NCBI GenBank assembly: GCA_032718475.1
Contig: JAUCBJ010000050.1
Location: 1-64,000 of the forward strand
Source: Nemertoderma westbladi
Taxonomy: Eukaryota; Xenacoelomorpha; Nemertodermatida; Nemertodermatidae
DNA length: 64,000 bases
Direction: 5' to 3'
A program made the position numbers and the translations under genes. Under the pieces are notes generated by a model. The model was not told where the DNA came from. It did not search any database and saw only the letters and a list, made by a program, of their open reading frames with translations. Shown here in pieces: positions 17,101-24,309 of the stretch. Within the stretch, counting starts at the first letter, position 1; every line of letters starts with the position of its first letter.

Positions 17101-19890
17101 TGCCATATAAAGCATCAACAACCCTAATCTCACATAGTCATCCAAACGACTTTAAATTTGTACATCAATTATATTCATCCTGTTTCATCAGATACTGTAA
17201 GTTCGTAATATATAATTTTTCAAATAAAATTATTGTTAATTCAATATTTTTTTCCTTACACAAATTGTCGCACAAGGAAATTATTGACTTACATTTGAAT
17301 TTAAGGGGCTAACAAGTTCAACAGAAGATACTGTGTTATCCAGATAGTGAAGGTTCGATGCCGCGGGGTATTCTCCAACTGAATATGTTTCAAAAACTCC
17401 ACCATAGTCTTTCAACCTACAAGGTAAATAATAACTGTAGATGAACTTTAATAGTTTGTTGGAAAAAATATTTATAGGCCTGTACAGTATACACGTTCAT
17501 GGAGCCTACGCGCAGCACGAGGCCCAGTTATATGATACAAAATAAAATTGAGCGACTGTATCACAAAATCAGTAATTTTGAGAAATTTACCCACACCACC
17601 AATCAATTAAAGAAAGGGGGACAGTGCGTGTTCAGCCCTTTTAAACTGCACCCCCCCCCCCCCACCCTTCCCACCCACCAGTAATTTATAACTACCAATG
17701 CCTTCAACGCAGTAGGCAGTACTCGTCTTCATTATTATAAACGTCGTTGTGCTCGTCCTGTTTTGTATTTAAACATATTTCCTAAACGCAGACTGACGGA
17801 CGATCTTTATAACTACTGATGCCCTCAATAGGCAAAGCTGGGTATGGTTAATAGGAATATAGTCTACACAGTACTCGTCTTCATTATATGCCTCGTTGCG
17901 CTCGTCGCTCGTCCTGTTTTGCATTAAAATATTTTTCCTAAACCAAGACTGACGATCTTTATACAGTTATAACTATGCGAAGTTTCGAAACTGTGCGAGT
18001 AACTGCTGATACATCTATGTGGAGATGTGTGATACAACGCCAACGCATCGTATGCCGATGTAGTAATATGGGTATTGAAATAATATTAAATCAATGTACA
18101 CTCTTAAAGCTGCAGCGAAAAAATGTAGATAATTTCCTAGGTTACATATAAAATAATAATATTATTTTTAAGAACATTAATTGGTTGTGGCTCATACGGG
18201 TGTGCCCTAGTATGCAAAGGGTGAATGCGCTTAGTAGGTTGTCTGAGTGTTTTAGAGCGCACACTACTGCTCTAATCACTTGTGGTATATCTTGTCCATA
18301 TATTATGGAAATCAAAACATATTTCGATACCAGAGTAAGGAAGCTTAGAGAAACCAGAGTAGACCGCACACATGTCAATTAAGCGGAAATTACAAATATG
18401 TCTCAAGTATATTTGAGACAATATACCATATATTATTATATAAACACGTCATCATAATATTTATAGTGAACATTTAATGTTTTAGTGTTTCTATTATATA
18501 TTACTAAATTTTTTTTGACACAGCATTTTGTGCATTAGCAGGAGCTTGTAGTAGCATAGCTAGTGTTGCTAGATACTGTCACCGGTAAATCTGGGGGGTT
18601 AATTTTATATTTGAATCTAATGCATTCCATACTTTCGTGCCTTGAAATTTTAACGATTTTTGCATCTGCACCAATCTAGTCCTAGGTAAAAAATAGTTTT
18701 TGTTTGTAGACAAACGAGTAATGTAGTTGTGTACTGTAGCTGTTGGTTGAAACAGTGAAGTTATGAGGTCTCTTTTTTTACTGTTATGTATTTCCCACAT
18801 CAGTTTAGCGGTTTCAAGTAAATGTATTTGTTCGATCGGTAATATATTTAGTAGTTTGTGTAGTGGGGGTGCGTGTTCACGGTAGTGGCTAAAGGTAATT
18901 ATTGCTCTTATTAATTTGTTCACTTTAGTCTTGATAGGCGTAATATGCGTTGTTAGAGCATTGCCCCATATTACTATTCCGTATGTAATGTATGGTTGAA
19001 TTAGTGCGTAATAAAGTAATTTCAATATATTTAGTGGTAAAATGTGACGTAGTTTGAAAAATATACCTGTAGACTTTGATATTTTGTTTAGTATATATGC
19101 ACAGTGGTTTTCCATGTAAGTTTGTCGTCTATCCAGATTCCTAGAAATTTTGTATGTGTTACTATCTTGACGTCTGTGTTTCTGATTTTCACCGTATTAG
19201 TTGTGGATTCTTTTTTTTATTTGTAAAAATTCGATATTCGGTTTTCTTGAGATTGTGAGATAGCTGATTGTCAATTAGCCATTGGTCAACCTTACTTAGT
19301 CAGACCAAGTATATTATTACAGAAAGCAAAATATACATTCCTCCTCCCTCATTATGTATGTATATGAGAGAGTATCTACTCTTCTAGTGTGAACTCATGT
19401 TGTGAACTTTCCAGTTGTGGATGTTCTCATCCCATAATCAAATACAATTATGAATAGTAATGGAGCGTTTGTGTCATCTTTCCGTACATTGACAATAAAT
19501 CAGTTTCGCAATCTGGCAAGAGTATCTAAACTGCTGATTTAACTATTAAGTATAAGTATTAGTATACTATTGACATTAAAAAGTATATTATATCAAAATG
19601 GTGCGATATGTTGGCTTGAGTATTCAGTGTCAAGTAGAAAATATTAGCTATGTCATCAGAGTCTGATGTAGTAATGCAGGAGCACAAAAATATATGAGTT
19701 AACTTACTCGTAAAGTCTCCAAGTTCCAGAGGACACAATCAATGATGAAAACAGATTATCTCTATCTGGCCAATCAAAGTGTGCGATGCTACCATGCAAT
19801 GTAATTACTTCGTTACTGCCATCAAAGTCTTCATCAGTAAATAAGGTTATGGAGGAATCACTTCCATCTATAGCAGTCAGTGATCGGGTA
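1964..19890 (-). CDS. Multi-exon beta/gamma-crystallin domain protein (partial gene, six exons)
   Basis: Six minus-strand exons, each bounded by AG acceptor and GT donor, join in phase to about 292 codons without a stop. They encode alternating Greek-key motifs of the form (Y/F)x4(Y/F)x[49 protein letters not shown], and a seventh beginning FSKEHFE. Two motifs make one domain, so three domains are complete and a fourth begins. Calcium-site motifs (N/D)(N/D)xx(S/T)S appear as DNLFSS, DNTVSS, DNAISS and NNLVSS; the third and fourth motifs have the weaker DQKTSS and NNIRSL. In this family these residues bind Ca2+ in pairs across a domain. Tryptophan corners GTWRLYE, GSWILYT and GIWKVFE are also present. 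The first visible exon starts mid-codon, so upstream exons are missing. The 3' end lies left of the window. Introns are 2291, 6313, 92, 3255 and 5099 nt, mostly transposon DNA. Cellular role is unknown; secreted and cytosolic members exist. Confidence 0.9.
2290..3597 (-). pseudogene. RTE-like LINE copy A: reverse transcriptase and 3' end
   Basis: Reading on the minus strand, the RT palm ([16 protein letters not shown]), [13 protein letters not shown] and catalytic LDFADD are intact in the frame 3497-2304. Thumb and C-terminal blocks follow: [52 protein letters not shown], and a terminal DRELWRR. The FADD box and the RLRFAGH...LWxPHG tail resemble RTE-clade LINEs. The element ends in a conserved GCAGCTGCAATGCAGCATGC-like 3' terminus and a (TAG)n tail at 2290-2306. 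Relative to copy F (50886-51140) about 240 nt encoding the N-terminal RT blocks are missing near 3627, and a 2-nt loss near 3466 breaks the frame. Inserted in an intron of the crystallin gene. Confidence 0.88.
3598..4428 (-). pseudogene. RTE-like LINE copy A: EN/RT linker and end of endonuclease
   Basis: Minus-strand frame 4559-3600 carries the end of the AP endonuclease ([16 protein letters not shown], then [15 protein letters not shown], the SDH catalytic block) and the linker to RT ([32 protein letters not shown]). Its left end joins the RT part across the 240-nt deletion. Its right end is interrupted by the foldback element: the codons that should run into the upstream endonuclease resume only at 5974. 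Together the pieces show an element of about 3.5 kb broken by deletion, frameshift and insertion. Confidence 0.85.
4429..5964. mobile_element. Foldback-type transposon with tandem-repeat arms, inserted in RTE copy A
   Basis: Two long inverted arms (about 4429-5096 and 5432-5964) surround an AT-rich 335-nt spacer. The arms consist of tandem ~17-bp units of two alternating kinds, AAAATATCGAGTGTTGA and AAAATATCGAGAGTAA, in opposite orientation on the two sides. The outermost ends match as inverted termini: GGTAATGGTGAAAAATATCG on the left and, reverse-complemented, GGTTATATTGAAAAATATCG on the right. The element is flanked by GTCCATGAG at 4421-4429 and 5965-5973 (8 or 9 bp, one base ambiguous). 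The other RTE copies at 15600-15680 and 51930-52000 lack the insert, which shows an empty site. Long terminal repeats of internal tandem units with 8-9-bp duplications are the hallmark of foldback (FB/Galileo-like) or MULE-type elements. No transposase is present, so it is non-autonomous. The long translations over it (for example 5104-4286) are only translated repeats. Confidence 0.85.
5965..7110 (-). pseudogene. RTE-like LINE copy A: 5' leader and N-terminal endonuclease
   Basis: The minus-strand frame 6871-5981 starts at an ATG at 6871 and reads a proline-rich leader ([17 protein letters not shown]), then AP-endonuclease blocks: [24 protein letters not shown] (catalytic E), [36 protein letters not shown] (catalytic D/N). 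It stops where the foldback element begins. Upstream, 6880-7110 is a non-coding 5' leader containing a hairpin (CCTAAACCCCTGC paired with GCAGGGGTTTAGG). The endonuclease nicks genomic DNA for target-primed reverse transcription in this class. This is the longest uninterrupted endonuclease frame among the RTE copies here. Confidence 0.85.
7241..7389 (-). CDS. Crystallin gene exon e: motif A of domain 3
   Basis: Acceptor TTTTTTCCAG and donor GTTAGT bound 149 nt that start in phase 0 and end with two bases of a split GAG codon. The product reads [18 protein letters not shown], then [18 protein letters not shown], which holds the DNAISS calcium-type motif and the tryptophan corner. The split codon joins exactly to exon f. 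Confidence 0.9.
7390..8128. other. Intron sequence without recognised genes
   Basis: Part of the intron between exons d and e of the crystallin gene. It contains an AG dinucleotide run (7441-7452) and an A-rich stretch at 7847-7893. No protein motif is visible in either strand. Confidence 0.5.
8129..8217. repeat. Interrupted hairpin (inverted repeat)
   Basis: A perfect 16-bp stem GCGTTAAGTAATGTCC with a 7-nt loop is nested inside a second, slightly diverged pair of arms (ATTGTTTACATGGTTACC against its partner). The whole folds into a near-symmetrical hairpin, like a very small MITE or its relic. Confidence 0.7.
8381..8789. mobile_element. MITE with TAGTGTCGTAATTCAGTGA inverted ends
   Basis: The ends are inverted repeats of about 24 bp with one mismatch, starting TAGTGTCGTAATTCAGTGA. 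Both are flanked by TA, the target of Tc1/mariner-type transposases. A poly-C run of 24 lies just inside the left end and is shared with a related copy at 43346, so it belongs to the element. There is no coding capacity. Superfamily assignment rests only on the TA duplication. Confidence 0.72.
8866..9050 (+). repeat. Repeat family X, partial copy C
   Basis: The stretch beginning GTACACGTTCTTGGGG and passing through AAAATTGAGCAATTCTATC aligns by eye to the left end of the longer copy at 17485 and to the inverse of 42850-43090. Only the first part is present. No coding potential. Confidence 0.6.
9051..9339. other. No gene seen
   Basis: Intron DNA of the crystallin gene with no recognised motif. 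Confidence 0.4.
9340..9995 (-). pseudogene. L2/CR1-like LINE reverse transcriptase fragment
   Basis: The minus-strand frame 9911-9354 reads [10 protein letters not shown], then [33 protein letters not shown] (RT block 4), the catalytic YTDDTQVYI and the thumb [14 protein letters not shown] few more residues ([17 protein letters not shown]) lie upstream in another frame, so at least one frameshift is present. Both ends are missing. It lies in the intron between crystallin exons d and e. Confidence 0.85.
10076..10490 (+). pseudogene. RTE-like LINE fragment (thumb region)
   Basis: Plus-strand remnants of the same RTE family as copy A: SSVGLF.NSKKT near 10118, then [14 protein letters not shown] and [15 protein letters not shown] at 10240-10350, and a changed [12 protein letters not shown]. 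Frameshifts and substitutions are numerous, so it is an old copy. Confidence 0.75.
10645..10788 (-). CDS. Crystallin gene exon d: motif B of domain 2
   Basis: The 144 nt run in phase 0 at both ends between acceptor CCTTATAG and donor GTTAGA. The product reads [29 protein letters not shown] and [11 protein letters not shown]. It has the tryptophan corner, the LxPG turn and a weakened calcium motif (NNIRSL). The intron to exon c is only 92 nt. Confidence 0.92.
10881..11000 (-). CDS. Crystallin gene exon c: motif A of domain 2
   Basis: This exon has exactly 40 codons, phase 0 at both ends, acceptor AATTGCAG and donor GTGAGT. The product reads [20 protein letters not shown] and ends [18 protein letters not shown] is the motif-A signature. 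The calcium-type motif is DQKTSS, with Q in place of N/D. Confidence 0.92.
11115..11470 (-). pseudogene. RTE-like LINE 3'-terminal fragment, decayed
   Basis: Minus-strand similarity to the last 300 nt of copy A: the 3' terminus with its (TAG)n tail at about 11130, then the inverse of the [13 protein letters not shown] region (AAAGTCATGGGCTCTCCACC at 11382). Part of the 3' end appears duplicated (two versions of the GCCGGCTT...AAATTG segment). Confidence 0.65.
11563..11679. repeat. 117-bp perfect palindrome
   Basis: Two 58-nt arms are exact reverse complements around a single central base at 11621. The arms begin TATTAAAAGATAAAACAAAA and end AAAAAATAGTAGGT. The left flank carries AAATCTATCTAT, like the 3' tails of the CR1/L2 elements in this window, so the palindrome may have formed next to a LINE end. 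Such a sequence could extrude as a cruciform. Confidence 0.95.
11680..12189. other. No gene seen
   Basis: Intron DNA (crystallin gene, between exons b and c). Short ORFs here show no family signature. Confidence 0.4.
12190..12726 (+). pseudogene. RTE-like LINE, C-terminal RT and 3' end
   Basis: Plus-strand copy of the RTE C-terminus: [15 protein letters not shown] region at 12200 (mutated), then [20 protein letters not shown] in the frame 12387-12647, [20 protein letters not shown], and DRELWRRNF with a stop at 12645. The 3' terminus GCAGCTGCAATGCAGCATGC and a (TAG)n-like tail follow to 12720. The CR1/L2 copy starts directly in this tail. Confidence 0.85.
12727..14340 (+). pseudogene. CR1/L2-type LINE, 5'-truncated second copy
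   Basis: Starts at ATCTACAGCTGGAAGCAC, corresponding to 35663 of the long copy, and runs to the common 3' end with the tail AATAAATCTATCTATC. The frame 12873-13457 gives [32 protein letters not shown] and [12 protein letters not shown] changed stretch at 13441-13456 (frameshift, then stop) separates it from the thumb in 13534-14013. It differs from the copy at 35660-37260 by only a few percent by eye, so both are young. The 5' truncation is typical of target-primed reverse transcription. Confidence 0.9.
14341..14737. other. No gene recognised
   Basis: Sequence between the LINE tail and the next RTE copy. Frame 14453-14818 is open, but its first part shows no recognised domain ([18 protein letters not shown]-like reading). 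It may be filler or part of another element. Confidence 0.3.
14738..16480 (+). pseudogene. RTE-like LINE copy D, internally deleted
   Basis: The frame 14655-15899 carries the leader and endonuclease of the RTE family ([51 protein letters not shown]). Near 15738 the SDH block is replaced by a C-rich low-complexity stretch (15740-15825). The linker resumes ([14 protein letters not shown]), stops at 15897 and continues to KSQPTTKV near 16092. There it is fused directly to the C-terminal RT residues ([10 protein letters not shown]), so about 1.4 kb of RT, including the catalytic FADD, is deleted. The six bases TTAAGG at the junction occur at both parent sites, which suggests microhomology-mediated deletion. 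The sequence ends at GTTGTGGCGG, where it flips orientation. Confidence 0.85.
16481..16759 (-). pseudogene. RTE-like LINE C-terminal fragment in inverted orientation
   Basis: Immediately after the plus-strand RTE end, the same family continues on the minus strand (inverse of RLFRAAVVP at 16745 to the MSWxHG region at 16490). With 16098-16385 it forms an inverted repeat of about 280 nt with a loop of about 95 nt. Short ORFs on either strand here are parts of this LINE, not separate genes. Confidence 0.8.
16760..17313. other. No gene seen
   Basis: AT-rich intron sequence of the crystallin gene; no recognised motif or repeat. Confidence 0.4.
17314..17416 (-). CDS. Crystallin gene exon b: motif B of domain 1
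   Basis: One base completes the GAG codon split with exon a; 34 codons follow, ending in phase 0. Acceptor CCTTGTAG, donor GTTAGC. The product reads [17 protein letters not shown] and DNTVSSVEL, with the canonical calcium motif DNTVSS. Shorter than the other motif-B exon because the tryptophan corner lies in exon a. Confidence 0.9.
17485..18182 (+). repeat. Repeat family X, long copy A
   Basis: A ~700-bp non-coding repeat beginning ACACGTTCATGGAG, containing a C13 run (17651-17663), two related internal blocks with CTCGTCCTGTTTTG, and ending TTTTTAAGAACATTAATT. The inverse of nearly the whole unit is present at 42308-43090, so both ends can be placed approximately. A partial third copy is at 8866. 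No inverted termini or coding region were recognised. It is probably a non-autonomous element. Confidence 0.75.
18183..18578. other. No gene seen
   Basis: AT-rich intron DNA; overlapping short ORFs on both strands (18142-18382) lack family motifs. Confidence 0.4.
18579..19330 (-). pseudogene. LINE reverse transcriptase C-terminal fragment
   Basis: Frame 19115-18579 (minus) carries the post-catalytic part of a jockey/CR1-group [67 protein letters not shown] and [13 protein letters not shown]. Upstream, 19116-19330 reads further thumb residues ([12 protein letters not shown]) in broken frames. This is a different family from the L2/CR1 copies at 12727 and 33008. It lies in the intron between crystallin exons a and b. 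Confidence 0.82.
19331..19707. other. No gene seen
   Basis: Intron DNA of the crystallin gene, AT-rich, without recognised motif. Confidence 0.4.
19708..19890 (-). CDS. Crystallin gene exon a: motif A of domain 1 and tail of a preceding motif
   Basis: Acceptor GTTTTTAG and donor GTAAGT enclose 183 nt. Only one phase is open: one base belongs to an upstream split codon, then 60 codons, then two bases of the GAG shared with exon b. The product reads [51 protein letters not shown]. The leading TRSLTA resembles the end of the domain-2 motif (NNIRSLRPL), which implies a further motif B in an upstream exon. No such exon was found in 19891-21907. Confidence 0.88.
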
Positions 19891-20889
19891 CTAAAAACAA
19901 CAATAATGGAATTTATAAAATGTAATTAGGAGTTTCCTCTCTGACACAGTGGCTATTTTAAGACCAACTGTATTGGAGTCTGTTAGCTGGTCTGTTGCAG
20001 TCCAAGCTGCAGCTCACAATATAAAATATGGTGATTGAAACAATGTACATAAAAATAGTAAAGGCATTACTCAAGAGTCGGTATTATGACTACTACATCT
20101 GAACATATGTGATTGTCATTTTTCATTTTTGTAGATCAAAAATATATCACACAGGTCACACAGGTAGGTAATAGTTCAATATACAATATTCATATGCCGT
20201 TGCATTAGCTGTCCCCTGATTGGAAATGCATGAGATTGTTACTGCTGTGTTCTGTGACCAATATATAATCACCTAATAGCAGAAAGGAGTACAGTACTTT
20301 AAAGCAAAAAAGTATATTAAGAAGTCTACAATGTATGGCGTGAGTGATTAAATATGAAGGAAGGTGTGTCAATATAGTATAAACAATAAACATGTTTACA
20401 AGCGATAATCAGTGTGTTGAGCAGATGATGATGAGATATTAGTACACTACAGAGTGAGATATGGTGTCATGTGTGAAAAAGTGTGCCATTGAGTTACATC
20501 GATGAGGAATGAGCAAACAATATAGTATGTTGAGTCTGGCCAAATACTGCATATTGACTAACTAAGGGCCCACTTATGTGCAATAATTAGTAGGTGAAAG
20601 TTATGCTGGACAGTAAAAGAGGACGATAAACCTTTACAGATGGGTGATTCCCTTGATTTAGTATAGAGATTACTAATGTGCTAACAGTAGATTAACCTGA
20701 TGTTGATGTTATTGATGTTGTGGTGTATTTAATATGTCAATATTTGGTGCAGACCTCATATTTGAATGTAGATCTACATTAAATATCACCACTTGCTTTA
20801 TCGGTGCATTTGAAGTTAGACATACCATAGGAGTTATTGGTTTGTACGTTGTGTCCGCAACATAGTTGCGATGACTTTATTGGTGTATT
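19891..20889. other. No gene recognised; expected site of a missing crystallin exon
   Basis: Exon a starts mid-codon, so an upstream exon ending with two bases of a codon must exist. No AT-rich segment here gave a convincing Greek-key motif by eye on the minus strand. Confidence 0.3.
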
Positions 20890-20900
20890 ATTGGTGATAT

Positions 20901-21149
20901 TGGAGGGCGGGGTAGCTTAGTTGGTTGATTTGCAATCTATTGGTTGTAGGTTCAGCCCCGCCAGGGTCCACTCAGCCTTTCATCCACTGGGGTCGATAAC
21001 CCCAGTCGGAGGGTCGGAGGGTCGGAGTACCGGTTAAATAACTGGGAGCAAATCTTGGGATAGGAGTAGCGCCCACCCCTACCCTCGGGTAGCAGCTATC
21101 GAAAGAGGAGCCTTCGGGTCGCCTCCGGCTTCGGCCGACTGTTTGCTTG
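20901..21149 (+). mobile_element. tRNA-derived SINE
   Basis: The head is tRNA-like: GGCGGGG at 20907 can pair with CCCCGCC at about 20960. Box A-like TAGCTTAGTTGG (20912) and box B-like GGTTCAGCCCC (20950) have the spacing of a pol III internal promoter. A non-tRNA body with TTTCATCCACTGGGGTCGAT follows. The element is flanked by identical 11-bp direct repeats ATTGGTGATAT at 20890-20900 and 21150-21160, the target duplication expected from LINE-mediated insertion. No poly-A tail is seen. The body resembles conserved SINE central domains, but I cannot name the family. Confidence 0.82.
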
Positions 21150-21160
21150 ATTGGTGATAT

Positions 21161-21907
21161 ACATAGGAAGACTAGTAGATATCAGAAACGCAATATACAT
21201 TGCAAGTCACAAAATCATTCTTATTCACGACACTTCCTCTGGGGTCCACCCATATCCCCCGACCGGTTTATCCGACAGAATGTTCTCTGGCCGAACTCAG
21301 CGCCGGGAGGTCGATATTCAACTAGAGATACACTCGGGAATCAAATAAGTACGATTTCGTCTTCTTGCCACCCTGACGAAATCTACTAACAGAACAGAAC
21401 AAATGACTTTGTATTGGTGTTAACAAATATGTAGTATATATATAAATAAAATGTAGTAAATAGATAGATAGATTATATTGTATATATATCTATATATATA
21501 GTCCATAGTCTTCATATACATGTAGTCTTCCTCCAAGAGACTTAGCTTTATAAACAAGACTTAAGTAAATTGAACTCTATTTCTATTCATAATGAGTTCT
21601 ATGGTATTTGCATTGCTAGTGTGTATCGTTGCCAGACCATAATGAGGCCATAATGTTGTTTGGTGTAAGTACCTTGGTAACTGTTTTGAATTTCCCAAAA
21701 CTAGTTAAAAATGAATTATTTGTACATCTTTTAAATGCGATGGCACGAATCCAGTCTTATTTTAAACGTTCACATGCCCTGCAAATACCCAGATAATACG
21801 GAAAAACACTAGACAGTACTACTTGGAGTAATAACCATAAGAGTCTGTGATGACAATGGGAAATCAGTGGCAACATTAATGTTGAAGAACACAAGAGTAT
21901 CCCTTAC
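21161..21907. other. No gene recognised
   Basis: Contains a (TA)-rich tract at 21425-21500 and an open stretch at 21151-21348 without family motifs. Confidence 0.35.
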
Positions 21908-22003
21908 CTTGGCAGATACAACCATAGCCGACAAACTTGGTGGTATGACAACTACAATCATTAAAATGGGAGTGAATACAATCACAGCGAAGAAAGAAAT
22001 CAT
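21908..22003 (-). CDS. Candidate first coding exon with signal peptide (minus strand)
   Basis: An ATG at 22003 opens 32 codons to a strong donor (AAG then GTAAGG at 21907). The peptide MISFFAVIVFTPILMIVVVI followed by PPSLSAMVVSAK has the hydrophobic core and small residues at -3/-1 (SLSA, VVSA) of a secretory signal. It lies 2 kb upstream of crystallin exon a on the same strand and could be its leader. Its phase-0 end does not fit exon a directly, so at least one exon would lie between. The start codon context is weak. A chance hydrophobic ORF cannot be excluded. Confidence 0.35.
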
Positions 22004-23998
22004 GAAGATAAAAATTGTGCGATGTAGTAGTGGAAATAATTTTAAATATAATTATTATCAACTATTTGGGGAGGATTACAATTTAAACCAGTTAAACCCC
22101 AAAACAATTATTTCGTTACATACCGGTACATTAAATAACGACTATGTTTTTTTCTTCCTCCCATAATAAAATATAAATGAGAAATCTCTGATTGGTGTAA
22201 CATTTCACAACCAAAATGTTTCAGTGTGAAAAGTGTACCACACGCCCGCCCAAACAGCCGCAAACGCATCGCCAACAAATTTAAGAAAAGGTTTCATACA
22301 TGTTGGGTTCATGACGGGTGAAAATTGATCGCGTAATATAAACTAAAAAATTAAAAGTCGAGCTGGCTCTTCTCCACTTCCTTACCCAATGTAAATGTTG
22401 TTGTTATAATCTAATATTGGAGCGGCTTTCTCTCGGTTAGGAGAGGTTACTTGAGGGGATTTCTTATTCTTATAATACTTATTGTTGTGTATAAACACAT
22501 GTAACTTGCGTTATAATAAACGACATTTTATGAGTGATAGTTTATTAGAAAGCCACTTAATTAGGATCATTTATTTTTATTATTATTAATTTATTATTAT
22601 TAATTATTTTATTATTATTCGTTTGTTCTGATTGTTTGTTGTTTGCTATTTATCGAGTGTCGGAAATGTAAATAGGTTTTGTAATAGTTGATGTCTATGC
22701 TGTGATTATGGCTTCCAAAAGATACTGCCGAGACATAATGGCACCAGTCGTCAGCACTAGCGTATTGAGGGTAAGGTCCCAGCCGGGGTCCCGGGACCCT
22801 ACCATGGGGATTCCAACTTACACTACCTCAACCTCGACTGTACGTCAGCATTTTCGGCTAGTTTCGTTAATTAAAATGAATAATAATTTTCGGTATGGCA
22901 TTCTTATTCTAATAATATAAAATTATTCGCAATTTCAGTTACAATGTAATTGAAACATTACATTTTTATCTGGAAAATCCACTTTCTCTCATTAAAATTC
23001 GTACTACAGTGCAAGAAAGTACCGCATTCGCTCACCATTCTTACTTTCTATCACAAAATTATTTACAGAATGTCTTTTTATCACTAACTTAGTGCAACTT
23101 TTGTGTAACGCATATTTAATACTCATACGCGCCTGGTCGTCAGCAGTCTGTCTGTCTGTAAACTGCAAACGTCTCTACTTTATTTTATAATAATAATTAC
23201 TACTACTGTATAGACTTATATAGACTCATCAGCTTGTAATCTATGTTGATAATTAAAATAAAAAGGTTCATACGATAAGGTACAGCAGCTCTCAAATAGT
23301 TAAATTATATGATATAATTGCTGCAGCCAGGCAGTAGTGTAGACTGTAGTCAGTGAGTTTACTGTTTATTATTGCACTATATCTTGTTTAACATAATTTG
23401 TACTTGTGGTATTTAAGCATTTATACATGAACACCACATTTTTTGTATTTATTGTATTTTATTTAGAGGTTAAAGCGGGATGGAAAAACATCCCAGTATT
23501 GATATAAATTTTATAAATATTACAGCTAAGTCTTAATTAGTATTTATATAGTGGAGCGTACTCAGAGCTTACTCTAAGAATTTTGCATGGTTTTTTTGCT
23601 TTCAATTTTGTAGTCTAACCTTCCCAATTTGGCGACCAAATGTTGATTTTTGTCCCCATTTGGCAACATCTAAAACTAAAATGTTAAATTCAGGGTTAAG
23701 GCAACTGAAATCATCAAATTTTCTCTGGTTAATTTGTGCGGGGATAATTTTGCAAATAACATTCAAACATTTCGTTTGGCTGACATTTTAATTTAATCCA
23801 AAAATGTGTGAATTTTTTGTCTTGTTCTTTCATTATATCCAAAGCAGTTCGGACCTTTCGATTGAAGCTTGTACAAAATAATATCAAACAAAGTTGTGCG
23901 TCGAGCAAATATTGGTCGAAAGTCACTTAGTGGTACGTGCAGCCCAAATTTCGCAGGATTTCATTAAACGATTACAAAAATACAGTGCGGAGGCCGAA
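22004..23998. other. No supported gene
   Basis: AT-rich DNA. A plus-strand ATG at 22708 begins MASKRYCRDIMAPVVS and runs to GAGGGTAAGG, a possible donor, but nothing else supports an exon. A short GGTCCCGGGACC palindrome is at 22788-22799. The minus-strand stretch 23926-23729 is open but unrecognised. Confidence 0.3.
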
Positions 23999-24074
23999 TT
24001 CCCCCCCCCCCCCCCCAATCCCCCCCCCCCCCCGAATCCCCCCCCCGACCCCCCCCCGAATCCCCCCCCCCCCC
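23999..24074. repeat. Cytosine-rich tract with five poly-C runs
   Basis: Runs of 16, 14, 9, 9 and 13 C separated by AAT, GAAT or GA. ORFs across it are only polyproline readings. The opposite strand is a strong G-quadruplex candidate. Confidence 0.9.
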
Positions 24075-24309
24075 AGTGCTACTAATGGTCTAAACACCCC
24101 AGTGCTAATAGGGGTAAACCTAGTACCTAGTATTGTAGATATTTAAGGCATTCCGCCTCTTTTCAGTTTCTTTGAGAGAATTTCATTGCTGTAAGCATTC
24201 TGTAGCGAAATTGTAAAGATTATTCTTCGGCTTCTGTCAAACTTGAATAGTTCCACTGGTGGCAATTCGATTCTTGTTTTTAATGCATCGATTACGGATA
24301 CTACTACTA

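Noticed and set aside
22702-22920. Possible exon MASKRYCRD...
   Set aside because: Only an ATG and a GTAAGG support it; no partner exon or domain.
23894-24146. Proline-rich ORFs
   Set aside because: Both are produced by the poly-C tract and lack any other coding sign.
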